Below, piece by piece: positions 8,671-18,042 of a stretch of 64,000 bases of DNA. Below the pieces are notes generated by a model, which searched no databases, was not told the origin of the DNA, and worked only from the letters and a program-made list of their open reading frames with translations. This stretch comes from an uncultured Campylobacter sp. (lineage in GTDB: Bacteria; Campylobacterota; Campylobacteria; Campylobacterales; Campylobacteraceae): assembly GCF_938041645.1 (NCBI RefSeq), contig NZ_CALIST010000055.1, positions 1-64,000 on the forward strand, given 5' to 3'. The position numbers and the translations under genes were made by a program. Numbering within the stretch: position 1 is the stretch's first letter; each line of letters begins with the position of its first letter.

Positions 8671-9490
8671 TTACTCGTACGTCCGTCCCATTTCGAGCAG
8701 TTCGCCGAGCATTTCCCAGCCACCGCGCAGGGGCGCATCCTCGCCCGCGTGATCCATCAGGCCGCGCGCTCCGCACTCTAGCAGCGAAAACGGATCGAAA
8801 TTATACCAGCCATGCCCGCCTGACGATACGATGCCGAAAAACTTGCTCTCGTCCGCAAGCTGTCCGCTAGCGCGCATCCTGCTAAGCTCCGCTAGCTGAA
8901 ATTTTATAACCTCTGCGGAATACGCAAGCCAGCCGTGCTTGTCTGCGGCCTCGAATTTCAGGGGCCCCATTGGTCTTTTGCCCAAAGGACTCGCCTCGCG
9001 CTGTTTTTGCAGAGACGCTACCGCTTACGGCGATGGAATTTTGCTCTTGCGTTTTGCTCTCGTCGTTTTTTAGCTCGTCGTTCGTAAATTTTGCCTCGCT
9101 TGGCGCGGTTTTAAAATTTGCGGATCTGCTTTCGTCAAATTTTATCTCAAAGCCCTCCGGTAGGTAGCGCATTATATCTGCAGCGGTTTTTGGCTCCTCC
9201 GCCGAACGAAACGTATCGCCGCCGCCCGCAGGATCATCTTTGCAGAAGTGCGCAAGCTCGGGCGCTCGCTCTATCTCAAGCCACGCCTCATTAAATCCCG
9301 CCCTCTCGCTTTCAAACGCCGCGCTTAGGATTTCAAGCATTAGCTCTGCGCTAAAGGGCTCGCCGCTGCGCGCTTCAAGCAGCCTCAAAAGCGCGAGTAG
9401 ATATGCGTCCAGCTCCTTGTTCGCAGCCCCGCTCGCTTCAAATTTTTCCACCATTTCGCAGACGGCGCCATAAAATTCTTCGTAGTTCAA
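8671..9490 (-). pseudogene. Frameshifted gene of unknown function
   Basis: Two overlapping minus-strand reading frames together look like one gene of about 270 codons. The first half begins at TTG 9490, which has AAGGAG 5 bp upstream, and encodes an acidic helical N-terminus followed by a Ser/Lys/Glu-rich linker. The second half, in the +1 frame, encodes LKFEAADKHGWLAYSAEV and ends MGRTYE at 8671. The frames meet at the GGGGCCCC tract (8961-8968). Removing one base there gives a continuous protein running ...TNGPLKFEA. I do not recognise the family. It could be a recent mutation, a programmed or slippage event, or a sequencing error. Confidence 0.65.
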
Positions 9491-9647
9491 ATTTGCTCCT
9501 TTTTTGTGGACTGACAAGCGGCTAGAGCGGGCTGTTTGGAGTAAAATTTAGCGCAAATTGCGCCTCTTGCGCGTGATGTGGCAGGCGCGCTTGCACACAA
9601 GAGGGCAAAACTCCGCGTAAAGAGCTAGCGTTTGTAGCCGTAAATTT

Positions 9648-10100
9648 TTAAGCTTTGCTCGCCCGACTCCATCTCAAATCCAGGCGCTCTAAATAGCGCG
9701 CTATGGTATCAAGGTCCTGGCTTTTGTGCCCCGGCGGTAGCAGTGCGCCGCGGCTTGTGAAGTCGTAAAATTTCGCAAATTCTATGTATTCTATCTCGGC
9801 GTAGAAGGTGGGCTTTTCGCTCGTCGTGAGGCGCTGCGAGATGTAGTTTTCGCAGATGCCTTGCGCGTACTCTGCGGCGGGCAGAGCGAATCTGATCTCG
9901 TTTACGCAGGAGTCGAAGAAATCATAAATTTCGCACTGCCTTGCGGGCGAACTCTCGGCGCAGATCGTCGCAAAGAGCTTGCGCCATTTTGCGTCGCTCA
10001 TAAAGCCAAAGCGAAACTCGGCTAGTTTTTTACCCAACTGCGCTTTGTATTTTTCGTAGTGCTGCGGCGAGGCGAAAAGCTCCTCGAGGCGCGGTGCCAT
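9648..10100 (-). CDS. Hypothetical protein, 150 aa
   Basis: Not recognised. It is a soluble protein rich in aromatic and charged residues, with a KWRKLFATI segment near residue 40 and a EKPTFYAEIEYIEF segment near residue 110. No signal peptide or membrane segment is seen. It starts 1 bp past the panD stop, so it is translated from the murE-panD transcript. The tight spacing and normal composition support a real gene. Confidence 0.75.
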   Translation of the reverse strand: MAPRLEELFASPQHYEKYKAQLGKKLAEFRFGFMSDAKWRKLFATICAESSPARQCEIYDFFDSCVNEIRFALPAAEYAQGICENYISQRLTTSEKPTFYAEIEYIEFAKFYDFTSRGALLPPGHKSQDLDTIARYLERLDLRWSRASKA

Positions 10101-10101
10101 G

Positions 10102-10449
10102 CTATTTTACGATTTCGTTTTGTGCGTTTACCTGCACGATTTTTGGCTCGAAATCTTTCGCTTTTTTAGCGCTAATCTGAGCGTAGGCCACGATGATGAC
10201 GATATCTCCGACGCAGACTTTGCGCGCAGCCGCGCCGTTTAGGCAGATCTCGCCCTTTTTCTCGCCGCGGATCACGTATGTGGCGAACCGCTCGCCGTTA
10301 TTGATGTTTAGGATTTCGACTTTTTGATATTCGTAAAGCCCCGCAGCCTCGATGAGCTCGGGCCCGATCGTAATGGAGCCCACGTAGTTGAGGTTGGCGT
10401 CCGTCACGCGCGCGCGGTGGATTTTGCTTGATAAAATTTCGATTTTCAT
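10102..10449 (-). CDS. panD: Aspartate 1-decarboxylase (pyruvoyl enzyme)
   Basis: Protein of 115 aa, typical for PanD, which makes beta-alanine for pantothenate and coenzyme A. The self-processing site is Gly24-Ser25 in NYVGSITIG, where Ser25 becomes the pyruvoyl group. The conserved YATYVI-like strand (RFATYVIRG) and the NGAAAR motif follow. ATG has AAAGGAC upstream. It sits 16 bp after murE and 1 bp before an unknown gene, so it belongs to a murE-panD operon. Confidence 0.97.
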   Translation of the reverse strand: MKIEILSSKIHRARVTDANLNYVGSITIGPELIEAAGLYEYQKVEILNINNGERFATYVIRGEKKGEICLNGAAARKVCVGDIVIIVAYAQISAKKAKDFEPKIVQVNAQNEIVK

Positions 10450-10465
10450 CGGCCGTCCTTTAAAT

Positions 10466-11776
10466 TTAGTCTAAATTTGACCCGCCTCGCGCCGCGACGA
10501 GCTCGCTCACGACCTGCTTGTCGCTGAAGGGGTGCTTCACGCCCTTGATCTCCTGGTAGGTCTCGTCGCCCTTGCCCAAAATAGCGATCATCTCGCCGTT
10601 TTTGGCAAGATCTATCGCGCGCGCGATAGCCTCTTTGCGATCCGCAATCTTTAAAATTTTATCCTTTCGGCGCATACCGGCGCAAATCTGCTCGATGATC
10701 TCGCTCGGCTCTTCGCTGCGCGGGTTATCGCTCGTGACGATGCAAATTTTGGCAAAGTGCTCGGCGATGGCGCCCATTTTCGGACGCTTGCCGTGGTCGC
10801 GATCGCCTCCCGCACCGAAAACCGCGATGATCTCGCCGCTTGTGCGCAGCGCGTTTAGCACCTTTTCGATACCGTCTGGGGTATGGGCGAAATCGACGAT
10901 TACAAGCGGGTTTTTATTTACGATCTGCACGCGACCCTCGACGCCGCCGAAGTTTGCCAGGGCTTTTGCGATCTTTTCGTTCGGCAGCTTGGTCAGAATT
11001 TTAACCGCCGCAAACGCCGCGGTAAGGTTGTAGAGGTTAAACTCGCCGATCAGATCGCTTTGTAGCTGCGCATTATCGCCGTTTGGGGTGCGCACGAGCG
11101 CGTCGATGCCGCCCTTTAGTCCATACCCGCTTACGCCGAAGCTCGCGGCGTTTTTGATGCCGTAGGTAAGGGCGTTTACAGGGTTAAATTTAATATGCCC
11201 ATCGTCGGCGTTTATGAGCTTTGGCGCGTCGTCTGCGAAAAACGAGCTTTTTACCGCGGCATATTCTTGCATACTGCCGTGATAATCGAGATGATCTTGG
11301 CTCAAATTCGTAAAAATTTTAAGCGCAAAATTTAGCCCCTGGATGCGGTTCTGCGCGATCGCATGCGAGCTTACTTCCATAACGAAATACTCGCAGCCCT
11401 GCTTGCTGGCTTCATAAAGATAGCTCATCGTCTTAAAAACCGAGCTCGTCGTAAGCCCCTTCTCGTCGATTCTACGCTCGCTTATGAAAGCGCCGCGCGT
11501 GCCGCTTAGACCGCAGCTAAAGCCCAGATCCAGCAGCGTCGAATAGATCGCCGCCGCGGTCGTCGTTTTGCCGTTCGTGCCCGTAATGCCCACGATTTTG
11601 ATGCGCGGATCGATATTTAAAAGCTCCTTCGCTTGCGAGATAGAGATGATCTGCGCGCCTTTTTGCGCCGCTTCGGATTCAAATTTAGCGTTTGCGTCTG
11701 TGCGCATAAAAAAGCAGCCCATCTCGCACTCGGCGGAGTTGTCGGTGATAAAGCTATTTTCGAGTCGTATTTTCAT
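10466..11776 (-). CDS. murE: UDP-N-acetylmuramyl tripeptide synthetase
   Basis: Protein of 436 aa, a Mur ligase that adds the third peptide-stem residue. The ATP loop [12 protein letters not shown] is at residues 63-74, a [11 protein letters not shown] segment follows, and DNPR near residue 350 is the motif seen in meso-diaminopimelate-adding MurE. It is about 60 residues shorter than the E. coli enzyme, with a reduced N-terminal domain, which is usual for Campylobacter. Its ATG lies inside the 3' end of the upstream gene (23 bp overlap), suggesting translational coupling. dapB, which feeds the DAP pathway, is elsewhere in the window. Confidence 0.96.
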   Translation of the reverse strand: MKIRLENSFITDNSAECEMGCFFMRTDANAKFESEAAQKGAQIISISQAKELLNIDPRIKIVGITGTNGKTTTAAAIYSTLLDLGFSCGLSGTRGAFISERRIDEKGLTTSSVFKTMSYLYEASKQGCEYFVMEVSSHAIAQNRIQGLNFALKIFTNLSQDHLDYHGSMQEYAAVKSSFFADDAPKLINADDGHIKFNPVNALTYGIKNAASFGVSGYGLKGGIDALVRTPNGDNAQLQSDLIGEFNLYNLTAAFAAVKILTKLPNEKIAKALANFGGVEGRVQIVNKNPLVIVDFAHTPDGIEKVLNALRTSGEIIAVFGAGGDRDHGKRPKMGAIAEHFAKICIVTSDNPRSEEPSEIIEQICAGMRRKDKILKIADRKEAIARAIDLAKNGEMIAILGKGDETYQEIKGVKHPFSDKQVVSELVAARGGSNLD

Positions 11777-12302
11777 GATTTTTGATTTTTTGCATCAGCG
11801 CTTCGAAGCGCTCGTCGCCTGCGTACGCAGCAGCCGAGCTTTCGACGTAATTAAGCCCCATCTCGTAGTAGCCGTTTTCTATTAAATTTTCTAAAAATTC
11901 TATCATCTCGCTTTTATCCGAAATAGCGATTTTAGAGGAAAAAATGATCGATTCGAAGGCGTCTTTAAAGCCCCTTTGGCCTACCGCCCGCATAAAATCG
12001 GCATAGGCGATAACGGCGATCTCGTCCTCGGCGCCGGGTTCGGAGGCTGCTTCGCTCGCGATCTTTTCGTTGATGGAGTTTAAAATTTTAAAAAGCTCCG
12101 CGGTTTGAGTTTTGGGGCTGAGGTTGTAAAAATCAAAGAGCATAAGCGCTTCTTCGCGGTCTGCCAGCGCGGTCTGGCAAAGCTCAAGTAAAAATAAAAT
12201 TTCTTCCTCGCCGCTTTTTTCGTAGGCGAGCGAAAAATACAGCTTTGCAAGCTCGAATTCCCCGCGCGAAAAGGCTTTTAGCCCCAGCTTTTTATAATTC
12301 AA
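11754..12302 (-). CDS. Hypothetical helical-repeat protein upstream of murE
   Basis: Protein of 182 aa starting at TTG 12302, which is inside the 3' end of the NifU-like gene and is preceded by GAAGG and GAAGAG. The N-terminal 60 residues (AFSRGEFELAKLYFSLAYE) look like a TPR hairpin; the rest is helical and acidic. There is no signal peptide. The overlaps on both sides (11 bp with the NifU-like gene, 23 bp with murE) place it in one operon. Function unknown. Confidence 0.8.
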   Translation of the reverse strand: MNYKKLGLKAFSRGEFELAKLYFSLAYEKSGEEEILFLLELCQTALADREEALMLFDFYNLSPKTQTAELFKILNSINEKIASEAASEPGAEDEIAVIAYADFMRAVGQRGFKDAFESIIFSSKIAISDKSEMIEFLENLIENGYYEMGLNYVESSAAAYAGDERFEALMQKIKNHENTTRK

Positions 12303-12558
12303 ACTCTTCGCCTTCGGGGATGTTTACGACGCTAAGCTCCGGATGTATATCCATGCGAAGCTGGCGCTCGACGCCGTATTTTAGGGTCTGCGCACTTGCA
12401 GCGCAGCCGTGGCAATGCCCGGTAAGGCGGACATAGACGACGCCGTTTTTTATGCCTAAAAGCTTCATATCGCCGCCGTCGTTTTGAAGCATCGGACGGA
12501 TTAGCTCCAAGCTGCCTTGTACCGGAGCTAGAAGCTCTTCATCGCTAAATGGTATCAT
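12292..12558 (-). CDS. NifU-like Fe-S scaffold domain protein
   Basis: Protein of 88 aa consisting of one NifU C-terminal domain, with GHCHGCAAS supplying the two cluster-binding cysteines and LQNDGGDMKLL as the N-terminal signature. Such proteins carry or assemble Fe-S clusters. It is the first gene of the minus-strand NifU-TPR-murE-panD run. A good -10 box (TATAAT, 12586-12591) lies 28 bp upstream of the ATG. Confidence 0.94.
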   Translation of the reverse strand: MIPFSDEELLAPVQGSLELIRPMLQNDGGDMKLLGIKNGVVYVRLTGHCHGCAASAQTLKYGVERQLRMDIHPELSVVNIPEGEEFEL

Positions 12559-13070
12559 TAAAATTCCTTATTTTAGTTTTGGCGCATTATATCCAAAAGC
12601 GATAAAAAAAGGCTTATCGGGGATGAAATTTAATCTTAAATTTTGCGCGAGGACGCGGATTTTGTGCCATAGATCGCAAAGAATTTTATACGGTGCGGAG
12701 GAATGGAACTATGATTTTAAAATTCTATCGATTCGGTAAGGACGAAGCCCGCGAATTATCGGGCTTGCATATATTTAAATTTGACCTATTTGCGCCATAA
12801 ATTTGGCATGAAATTTCAGCTGAGCCGATGGTTAAATTTGAGATGAAATTTTGCTTGAGCGGGAGAGGAAATTTAAAGTGATTTTGTCTAAAATTATTGG
12901 GATAAACGCCGATACGATTAAATTTTATAAAAACAACCCTGCTTTTAATCGTAAAATTTTGCGGCATACAAAAGCCTGGACGGCGAATATTATTTTAAAG
13001 CTCGCAGATGAAATTTACGCTATGTTTTATATCGATCGCGGCTGTGAAATTTCAGTGCGGGCGCGTGCAA
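12559..13070. other. Gene-free stretch
   Basis: 512 bp with no convincing gene. Short frames on both strands lack ribosome binding sites and recognisable composition. A 6-bp hairpin (CGATAA/TTATCG near 12600) is present but has no T run. Confidence 0.5.
12586..12591 (-). promoter_or_regulatory. -10 box of the NifU-murE-panD operon
   Basis: Minus strand reads GGATATAATGCGCC, a consensus TATAAT with a GC-rich discriminator, 28 bp before the NifU-like ATG. Confidence 0.6.
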
Positions 13071-13631
13071 TCACGGCAAAATTTCTATCGGAGTGCCGAT
13101 TTTTACGTGCTCAAAAAGCTCGTCCATATCGTCATTGACGAGCGCTATGCAGCCCTCCGTCCAGTCGCCGAACGCCGCGATACTCTGCCCTAGGTAGCTA
13201 AATTTATTCGGTAGCCCGTGGATCTTGATATCGCCGCCTGCGCTCTTGCCGAGAGATTTTGCGTGCGCTACGTCGGTTTTGTTCGGATAGGAGATGCCTA
13301 AATTTAGATGATACGCCGAGTTTGGATTTTTGCCGTTTATGGTGTAGTTGCCCTCCGGGGTTTTGCCGTCGCCTTGAACCTCCTTGTGCCCTTCAGGCTC
13401 GCGTCCGAGGGCGATTTTGTAGCTTTTCGCGACGCCTTTTGAGGTTAAAATTTCAAGAATTCGTTTGGATTTATAGACGCGGATTTTAGAAATTTGCTCG
13501 CCGTCCAATGCTTGCTTTAGCGGAATTTCGGAGTTGATCGTTTCGATATTTTTATAGCTAAGATAATTGTCCAATGCCCATGCCAAGCCCGCAGCTACGA
13601 TAACAAGCGGAAGTAAAATTTTAAATTTCAT
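13071..13631 (-). CDS. L,D-transpeptidase (YkuD family), membrane-anchored
   Basis: Protein of 186 aa with an N-terminal hydrophobic anchor (residues 5-20) and a periplasmic YkuD domain. The catalytic motif is IHGLPN (His138) followed by WTEGCIALVNDD (Cys161), with the usual spacing to a TEGC variant of the SxGC motif. It would cross-link or trim peptidoglycan or anchor protein to it. It is encoded alone, downstream of the ribosomal alpha operon on the same strand. Confidence 0.92.
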   Translation of the reverse strand: MKFKILLPLVIVAAGLAWALDNYLSYKNIETINSEIPLKQALDGEQISKIRVYKSKRILEILTSKGVAKSYKIALGREPEGHKEVQGDGKTPEGNYTINGKNPNSAYHLNLGISYPNKTDVAHAKSLGKSAGGDIKIHGLPNKFSYLGQSIAAFGDWTEGCIALVNDDMDELFEHVKIGTPIEILP

Positions 13632-13661
13632 AGAAGAAATTTCGGGAGTGATCCCGAAATT

Positions 13662-14018
13662 TTATTTGCTGATTAGCTCGATATAAGCCATCTCTGCGGC
13701 GTCGCCCTTGCGAAGGCGGGTTTTGATGATGCGAGTGTAGCCGCCGTTTACGCCTGCGTATTTTGGGGCAATCTCGGTGACCAGCTTATTTGTCGCAGCC
13801 TTATCTTGAAGCGCCGCGAAAACAAATCTATGCGCCTCGCTGTCGCCTTTGCGCGCGCGAGTGATTAGCTTCTCGGCATAGCTTCTTAGCTCTTTTGCCT
13901 TAGGAAGCGTAGTTTCGATCTTGCCGCTAGTAACTAAAGCGATGGTTAAATTTTTAAGCAGGGCGGCACGGTGAGACGAAGTGCGCCCTAGCTTCCTATA
14001 TCCGTGATTATGTCTCAT
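13662..14018 (-). CDS. rplQ: 50S ribosomal protein L17
   Basis: Protein of 118 aa beginning [17 protein letters not shown], the standard L17 N-terminus, and ending within the GGYTRI..RKGDAA segment. The ATG directly follows the rpoA stop codon. It is the last gene of the alpha operon. Confidence 0.98.
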   Translation of the reverse strand: MRHNHGYRKLGRTSSHRAALLKNLTIALVTSGKIETTLPKAKELRSYAEKLITRARKGDSEAHRFVFAALQDKAATNKLVTEIAPKYAGVNGGYTRIIKTRLRKGDAAEMAYIELISK

Positions 14019-15044
14019 TTATTGTCCTTCATTCTTTTGTCTTTGAGCCTTCAGCTCGTCAAGCTTGCGTTTTAGCTGCTCTTTTTTATCGCCGAGCTCT
14101 TGGTTGCCGATAGGATAACCGATCTCCTCCATTACGGCTTTGATCTCCTCAAGCGATTTTTTGCCTAAATTTTTAAGGTCTTTAAGCTCGCTCTCCTCCA
14201 TAATTGCTAGCTCACCGATAAATCTAATATCCGCGCGATCTAGGCAGTTAAAGCTTCGCGCGCTTAAGCTTAGATTGCTAACGCTCTCAAAAAGCTTTGC
14301 AAACTCGGAATTTGCGGGGATCGCTCTACCGAAAGTGTCCGCAGCGCTGATATTTACGATACCTTTGAAAACCGCCAGCTGCTGATACATCGCCTCAAGT
14401 GCGTTTTTAAACGCATCTATCGCGCTGATCTGACCGTCGGTAGTGATCGTAAAGACCACCTTTTCGTAGTCGGGATTATCCTCTACGAATACGTTTTCGA
14501 TATCGTAAACAGCCTTGGTTACCGGGGTAAAAAACGCATCCAACGCGATAAAATCGGCGTCTAAATTTTCTCTGATCTCTTCGCTTGGGACGTAGCCGAT
14601 GCCCTTTTCGATGATGAGCGTAAATTTAAGATCGGCATCCTCGTTTATCGTAGCCAGATAAGCGCTTGGATTTACGATCTCTACGGCGTCGTTATTTAGG
14701 TCGCTGCCGTAAATTTCCTTAGGTCCTTTGAAGCTGTATTCTACGACCTCGCGCAGGGAATCGCCCTTGATTTTAAACCTTAAGCCCTTTAAATTTATGA
14801 TAAAAGCCGCCATATCCTCGAGCATACCGCGCATGCTGTCGAATTCGTGGCTTACGCCTTCGATTTTAACCGCAGTCGGCGCAAAACCGACCGTGCTCGT
14901 ATAAAGTAACCTTCGTAAAGGATGAGCTAGAGTGACGGCATATCCCGTTTCAAAGGGATATGCTATGATTTTAGCAACATTTTCGCTGACATTCTCAACC
15001 TTTATTTCAGTTGGCATATGAGCTGATGTTGTGATTTTTCTCAT
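14019..15044 (-). CDS. rpoA: DNA-directed RNA polymerase subunit alpha
   Basis: Protein of 341 aa. The N-terminal assembly domain carries [17 protein letters not shown], and the C-terminal DNA-contacting domain carries [16 protein letters not shown]. The C-terminal tail is lysine- and glutamine-rich. It lies between rpsD (11 bp) and rplQ (0 bp) in the usual alpha-operon order. Confidence 0.98.
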   Translation of the reverse strand: MRKITTSAHMPTEIKVENVSENVAKIIAYPFETGYAVTLAHPLRRLLYTSTVGFAPTAVKIEGVSHEFDSMRGMLEDMAAFIINLKGLRFKIKGDSLREVVEYSFKGPKEIYGSDLNNDAVEIVNPSAYLATINEDADLKFTLIIEKGIGYVPSEEIRENLDADFIALDAFFTPVTKAVYDIENVFVEDNPDYEKVVFTITTDGQISAIDAFKNALEAMYQQLAVFKGIVNISAADTFGRAIPANSEFAKLFESVSNLSLSARSFNCLDRADIRFIGELAIMEESELKDLKNLGKKSLEEIKAVMEEIGYPIGNQELGDKKEQLKRKLDELKAQRQKNEGQ

Positions 15045-15055
15045 ATTAGCACCTA

Positions 15056-15682
15056 CTATTTCGAGTAAAGCTCTACGATAAATCTTTCCTCTACAGGAAT
15101 AACAACTTCTTCTCTCTCCGGAACTCTAGAAAAAATTCCGTATCTTTTCTCTTTTTCTACATCTACCCACGCTACGATGCCGGTCTGTGCAGTAAGATCC
15201 AGCGCTCTTGAAATTTGCGGGTTATTTTTGCTCTTTTCGATCACTTCGATCTTTTGTCCTGCGCGGACGGAGTAAGAAGGGATATCGACGCGCTTGCCGT
15301 CTACCAAGATATGTCCGTGCGTAACGAGCTGGCGCGCAAATCGTCTAGTCGTAGCAAAGCCCATGCGGTAAACGACATTATCTAGTCTCTGCTCTAAAAG
15401 CTGAACCAAAATCGCTCCGGTGTTACCCTCTCTGCGAGCCGCTTCGGCAAATAGCCTACGGAACTGCTTCTCGCTTACGCCGTACATAAATTTAGCCTTT
15501 TGCTTCTCGCGAAGCTGTGAGCCATATTCGCTTAGTTTAGCGCGTCTTTGTCCGTGCTGACCCGGAGCGTAAGGGCGTTTTAAAAGCGCGCTCTTGCCCG
15601 CAAGCCTTCTTTCGCCCTTCATAAATAGATCGACACCGAGCCTTCTTTCTAATTTTTCAACCGGTCCTGTATATCTAGCCAT
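15056..15682 (-). CDS. rpsD: 30S ribosomal protein S4
   Basis: Protein of 208 aa. It has [12 protein letters not shown] near the N-terminus and an S4 RNA-binding domain with [16 protein letters not shown]. This is the form without the N-terminal zinc cysteines. S4 is a known autoregulator of alpha operons in other bacteria; a hairpin in the rpmJ leader is noted separately. Confidence 0.98.
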   Translation of the reverse strand: MARYTGPVEKLERRLGVDLFMKGERRLAGKSALLKRPYAPGQHGQRRAKLSEYGSQLREKQKAKFMYGVSEKQFRRLFAEAARREGNTGAILVQLLEQRLDNVVYRMGFATTRRFARQLVTHGHILVDGKRVDIPSYSVRAGQKIEVIEKSKNNPQISRALDLTAQTGIVAWVDVEKEKRYGIFSRVPEREEVVIPVEERFIVELYSK

Positions 15683-15700
15683 AAATTTCTCCTTTTATAA

Positions 15701-16093
15701 TTACACGCGACGTCGTTTAGGCGGTCTGCAACCGTTGTGCGCAAGAGGAGTGATGTCTTTGAAATATGTAACTTTAATCCCTTCTACGCTACCTACGCTT
15801 TTAACGGCGGTCTCGCGTCCGCTTCCCGGACCCTGAACCTTGACGCCTACCTCTTTGATGCCGTGCTCTTTGGCTTTGTTTAACGCGTCCTCGACGGCTT
15901 GCTGCGCCGCATAAGGGGTGGATTTTTTGCTGCCTTTAAAATTTAAAGCGCCCGCACTGCTCCACGCGATCGCGTTGCCCATCTCGTCTGTTACGGTAAT
16001 CATAGTGTTGTTAAACGTAGCGGAGATGTAAACTATGCCTTTGGCGATATTTTTTCTGACGGTTTTTTTCTTAACTACTTTTTTTTGTGCCAT
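15701..16093 (-). CDS. rpsK: 30S ribosomal protein S11
   Basis: Protein of 130 aa with a lysine-rich N-terminus, the core [12 protein letters not shown] and the C-terminal [15 protein letters not shown] typical of S11. It lies between rpsM and rpsD. Confidence 0.98.
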   Translation of the reverse strand: MAQKKVVKKKTVRKNIAKGIVYISATFNNTMITVTDEMGNAIAWSSAGALNFKGSKKSTPYAAQQAVEDALNKAKEHGIKEVGVKVQGPGSGRETAVKSVGSVEGIKVTYFKDITPLAHNGCRPPKRRRV

Positions 16094-16103
16094 ATCTCAA
16101 TCC

Positions 16104-16472
16104 TTATTTAGCTGCCGCGCCGACGGTTTTGCGTTTGCCTTTTCTGGTTCTGGCGTTCGTTTTTGTTTTTTGACCGCGAACCGGGAGGCCCTTTCTGTGT
16201 CTTAAGCCGCGATAGCCGCCCAAGTCCATAAGCGCTTTTATATCCATAGCCACTTGTTTGCGAAGATCGCCTTCGACCATATAGTGCTCTTGGATCTCTT
16301 TTCTGATAGCGGCGGCTTCATCTTCGCTCAGATCGGCGACTCTTTTATCGTAAGAAATTCCTGCCGCATCGAGAATTTTTCTCGACGTAAATAAACCTAT
16401 ACCGTAGATATAAGTTAGTCCGTATTCAATCCTTTTTTTCTTTGGTAGATCTACACCTGCGATACGAGCCAT
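16104..16472 (-). CDS. rpsM: 30S ribosomal protein S13
   Basis: Protein of 122 aa beginning [26 protein letters not shown] and containing [26 protein letters not shown], both classic S13 segments. It follows rpmJ by 3 bp. Confidence 0.98.
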   Translation of the reverse strand: MARIAGVDLPKKKRIEYGLTYIYGIGLFTSRKILDAAGISYDKRVADLSEDEAAAIRKEIQEHYMVEGDLRKQVAMDIKALMDLGGYRGLRHRKGLPVRGQKTKTNARTRKGKRKTVGAAAK

Positions 16473-16475
16473 AAC

Positions 16476-16589
16476 TTATCCTTGTCTTTGTTTATGTTTT
16501 GGATTTTCACAAATAACGTGAACAACACCTTTGCGCTTGACAATTTTACATTTGTCGCACATTTTCTTAACGGATGGACGAACTTTCAT
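16476..16589 (-). CDS. rpmJ: 50S ribosomal protein L36
   Basis: Protein of 37 aa, the standard length. It has [14 protein letters not shown] followed by [11 protein letters not shown], giving the zinc-binding C-C-C-H set of the C+ form of L36. AGGAGAG precedes the ATG. It is the first gene of the rpmJ-rpsM-rpsK-rpsD-rpoA-rplQ operon. Confidence 0.97.
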   Translation of the reverse strand: MKVRPSVKKMCDKCKIVKRKGVVHVICENPKHKQRQG

Positions 16590-16675
16590 TCCACTCTCCT
16601 AAAATTTTCTCCACTTTAAATGCAAACTGCACCTAGGTTTAATGAAATTTCAAAAGCGAAAGTATCAAACCAACT

Positions 16676-16704
16676 GTTTTCAAAATAGTGGGGATTTTGA
16701 AAAC
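16676..16704 (-). promoter_or_regulatory. 11-bp perfect hairpin in the rpmJ leader
   Basis: GTTTTCAAAAT and ATTTTGAAAAC form a perfect 11-bp stem around a 7-nt loop, between infA and rpmJ. No T run follows on the minus strand, so it is not an obvious terminator. It may be a leader element of the alpha operon or may shape the infA 3' end. Confidence 0.45.
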
Positions 16705-16730
16705 ACTTCTTCCTACAGTTTAGTCGCAAA

Positions 16731-16736
16731 ATCGCG
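16731..16736 (-). promoter_or_regulatory. Possible -10 box for the rpmJ-rplQ operon (approximate)
   Basis: Minus strand contains GATATACTCGCG just downstream of the infA stop. TATACT resembles a -10 box. Position is approximate within 16730-16745. The 170-bp gap before rpmJ leaves room for a separate promoter. Confidence 0.3.
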
Positions 16737-16761
16737 AGTATATCTAAATTTAACTTTATCC

Positions 16762-16980
16762 TTACTTATAGCGGTAGGTGATCCTGCCTTTATCGAGGCT
16801 GTACGGGGTCAGCTCAACTTTTACGCGATCGCCCGGCATTATCTTGATGTAGTGCATACGCATCTTGCCCGCGATATGACATAAAATCACGTGTTTGTTA
16901 TCGAGCTCGACCTTAAAAGTCGCGTTCGGCAGCGCTTCTATGACGTTGCCGTCGATCTCTATGACGTCGTCTTTTGCCAC
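16762..16980 (-). CDS. infA: Translation initiation factor IF-1
   Basis: Protein of 72 aa, the standard length, with the OB-fold sequence [18 protein letters not shown] and [19 protein letters not shown]. The start is GTG 16980, with AAAGGAG 5 bp upstream. A consensus -10 box lies upstream at 17014-17019. Confidence 0.98.
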   Translation of the reverse strand: MAKDDVIEIDGNVIEALPNATFKVELDNKHVILCHIAGKMRMHYIKIMPGDRVKVELTPYSLDKGRITYRYK

Positions 16981-17013
16981 AAATTCTCCTTTCTTTTAAA
17001 TTTAAAAAGGGCG

Positions 17014-17019
17014 ATTATA
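17014..17019 (-). promoter_or_regulatory. -10 box of infA
   Basis: Minus strand reads TATATAATCGCCC. TATAAT lies about 34 bp before the GTG start of infA and is followed by a GC-rich discriminator. Confidence 0.6.
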
Positions 17020-17137
17020 TAGAATTTAAAATTTTAAACAGCTTAAAAGAAATTTAAAATAAGCAAAATTTCAGATTTATTTCGCTACGCGCGCAGTATT
17101 TTACAAAAGCGAGGCGGCGCTCTTTTTAAAATTTTAG

Positions 17138-17143
17138 TATAAT
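17138..17143 (+). promoter_or_regulatory. -10 box of the YpfJ-type peptidase gene
   Basis: Plus strand reads TTTTAGTATAATGGCTC. TATAAT lies 27 bp before the ATG at 17170, leaving a short leader that contains AAAGGA. Confidence 0.6.
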
Positions 17144-17169
17144 GGCTCAAAAAATTTTAAAGGAAAAAC

Positions 17170-18042
17170 ATGAAATGGCAAGACGGCAGACGAAGCTCAA
17201 ACGTAGAGGATGACCGCGCAAGCAGCATGCGCACGAGCTCGGGCTCGCTTGGGATGCTGATCCCGATCATTAGGTTTTTGCTCGGCTCAAAGATCGGGCG
17301 AATAGTGCTCGTAATCGGCGTCGTAGCGTATTTTATGGGTTACAACCCTTTGGCGCTTTTAGACGGAGGCGCCAGCACGCAAAGAGAGCCGACCGATAGC
17401 CCGCAGGAGCAAGAAAAGCTTGCCTTCGTCTCGGCAGTGCTAGCTCAAACTGAAGACGTTTGGGGCGAGATATTTAAAAGTGCGGGCGCGCGCTACGAGG
17501 AGCCCGGACTTCGGCTTTTCCGCGATCAGATCGCAAGCGGCTGCGGCTTTGCGAGCGCGCAGACGGGACCCTTTTATTGCCCGAGGGATCATAAAATTTA
17601 TCTCGATCTCGGCTTTTTCGACGAACTTGCGAATAAATACAAAGCGGGCGGTGACTTCGCGCAGGCCTACGTCATCGCGCACGAAGTAGGGCATCACGTT
17701 CAAAATTTAGTCGGCACGCTGGAGCAGGTCGCCACTCTAAAAAGGCGCGCTCGCAGCGAAGCCGAGCAAAACGCGCTTCAGGTCAAAGTCGAGCTGCAGG
17801 CGGACTGCTACGCGGGGGTTTGGGCGCATTATCTAGCAAAAGCCGGGCGCGTGCTGGAGGCGGGCGACATCGACGAGGCGCTAAATGCCGCCAGCGCGAT
17901 CGGCGACGATACGTTGCAGCGCAAATTTAGCGGTCGCGTCGTGCCCGATTCCTTCACGCACGGCACCTCGGCACAGCGCAAAGAGTGGTTTAAAAAGGGC
18001 TTAGCGGGCGGAAACCTAAAAGCCTGCTCGTTTGAGCCGTAA
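17170..18042 (+). CDS. YpfJ-family neutral zinc metallopeptidase
   Basis: Protein of 290 aa. A hydrophilic N-terminus is followed by one membrane segment (residues 42-58) and a periplasmic domain. The zinc-protease motif HEVGHH is at residues 171-176 and a downstream ELQADCYAGVWAH supplies the likely third ligand. The RxxxNVEDDR opening (RRSSNVEDDR) is also typical of this family. The substrate is unknown in any bacterium as far as I can recall. The ATG has AAAGGA and its own promoter. Confidence 0.93.
   Translation: MKWQDGRRSSNVEDDRASSMRTSSGSLGMLIPIIRFLLGSKIGRIVLVIGVVAYFMGYNPLALLDGGASTQREPTDSPQEQEKLAFVSAVLAQTEDVWGEIFKSAGARYEEPGLRLFRDQIASGCGFASAQTGPFYCPRDHKIYLDLGFFDELANKYKAGGDFAQAYVIAHEVGHHVQNLVGTLEQVATLKRRARSEAEQNALQVKVELQADCYAGVWAHYLAKAGRVLEAGDIDEALNAASAIGDDTLQRKFSGRVVPDSFTHGTSAQRKEWFKKGLAGGNLKACSFEP

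Noticed and set aside
12598..12618. Hairpin CGATAA/TTATCG as terminator
   Set aside because: Only 6 bp, and the T residues are in the loop rather than after the stem.
12851..13138. 95-codon plus-strand frame overlapping the L,D-transpeptidase gene
   Set aside because: Its last part is antisense to the transpeptidase gene and it lacks a ribosome binding site and family features.
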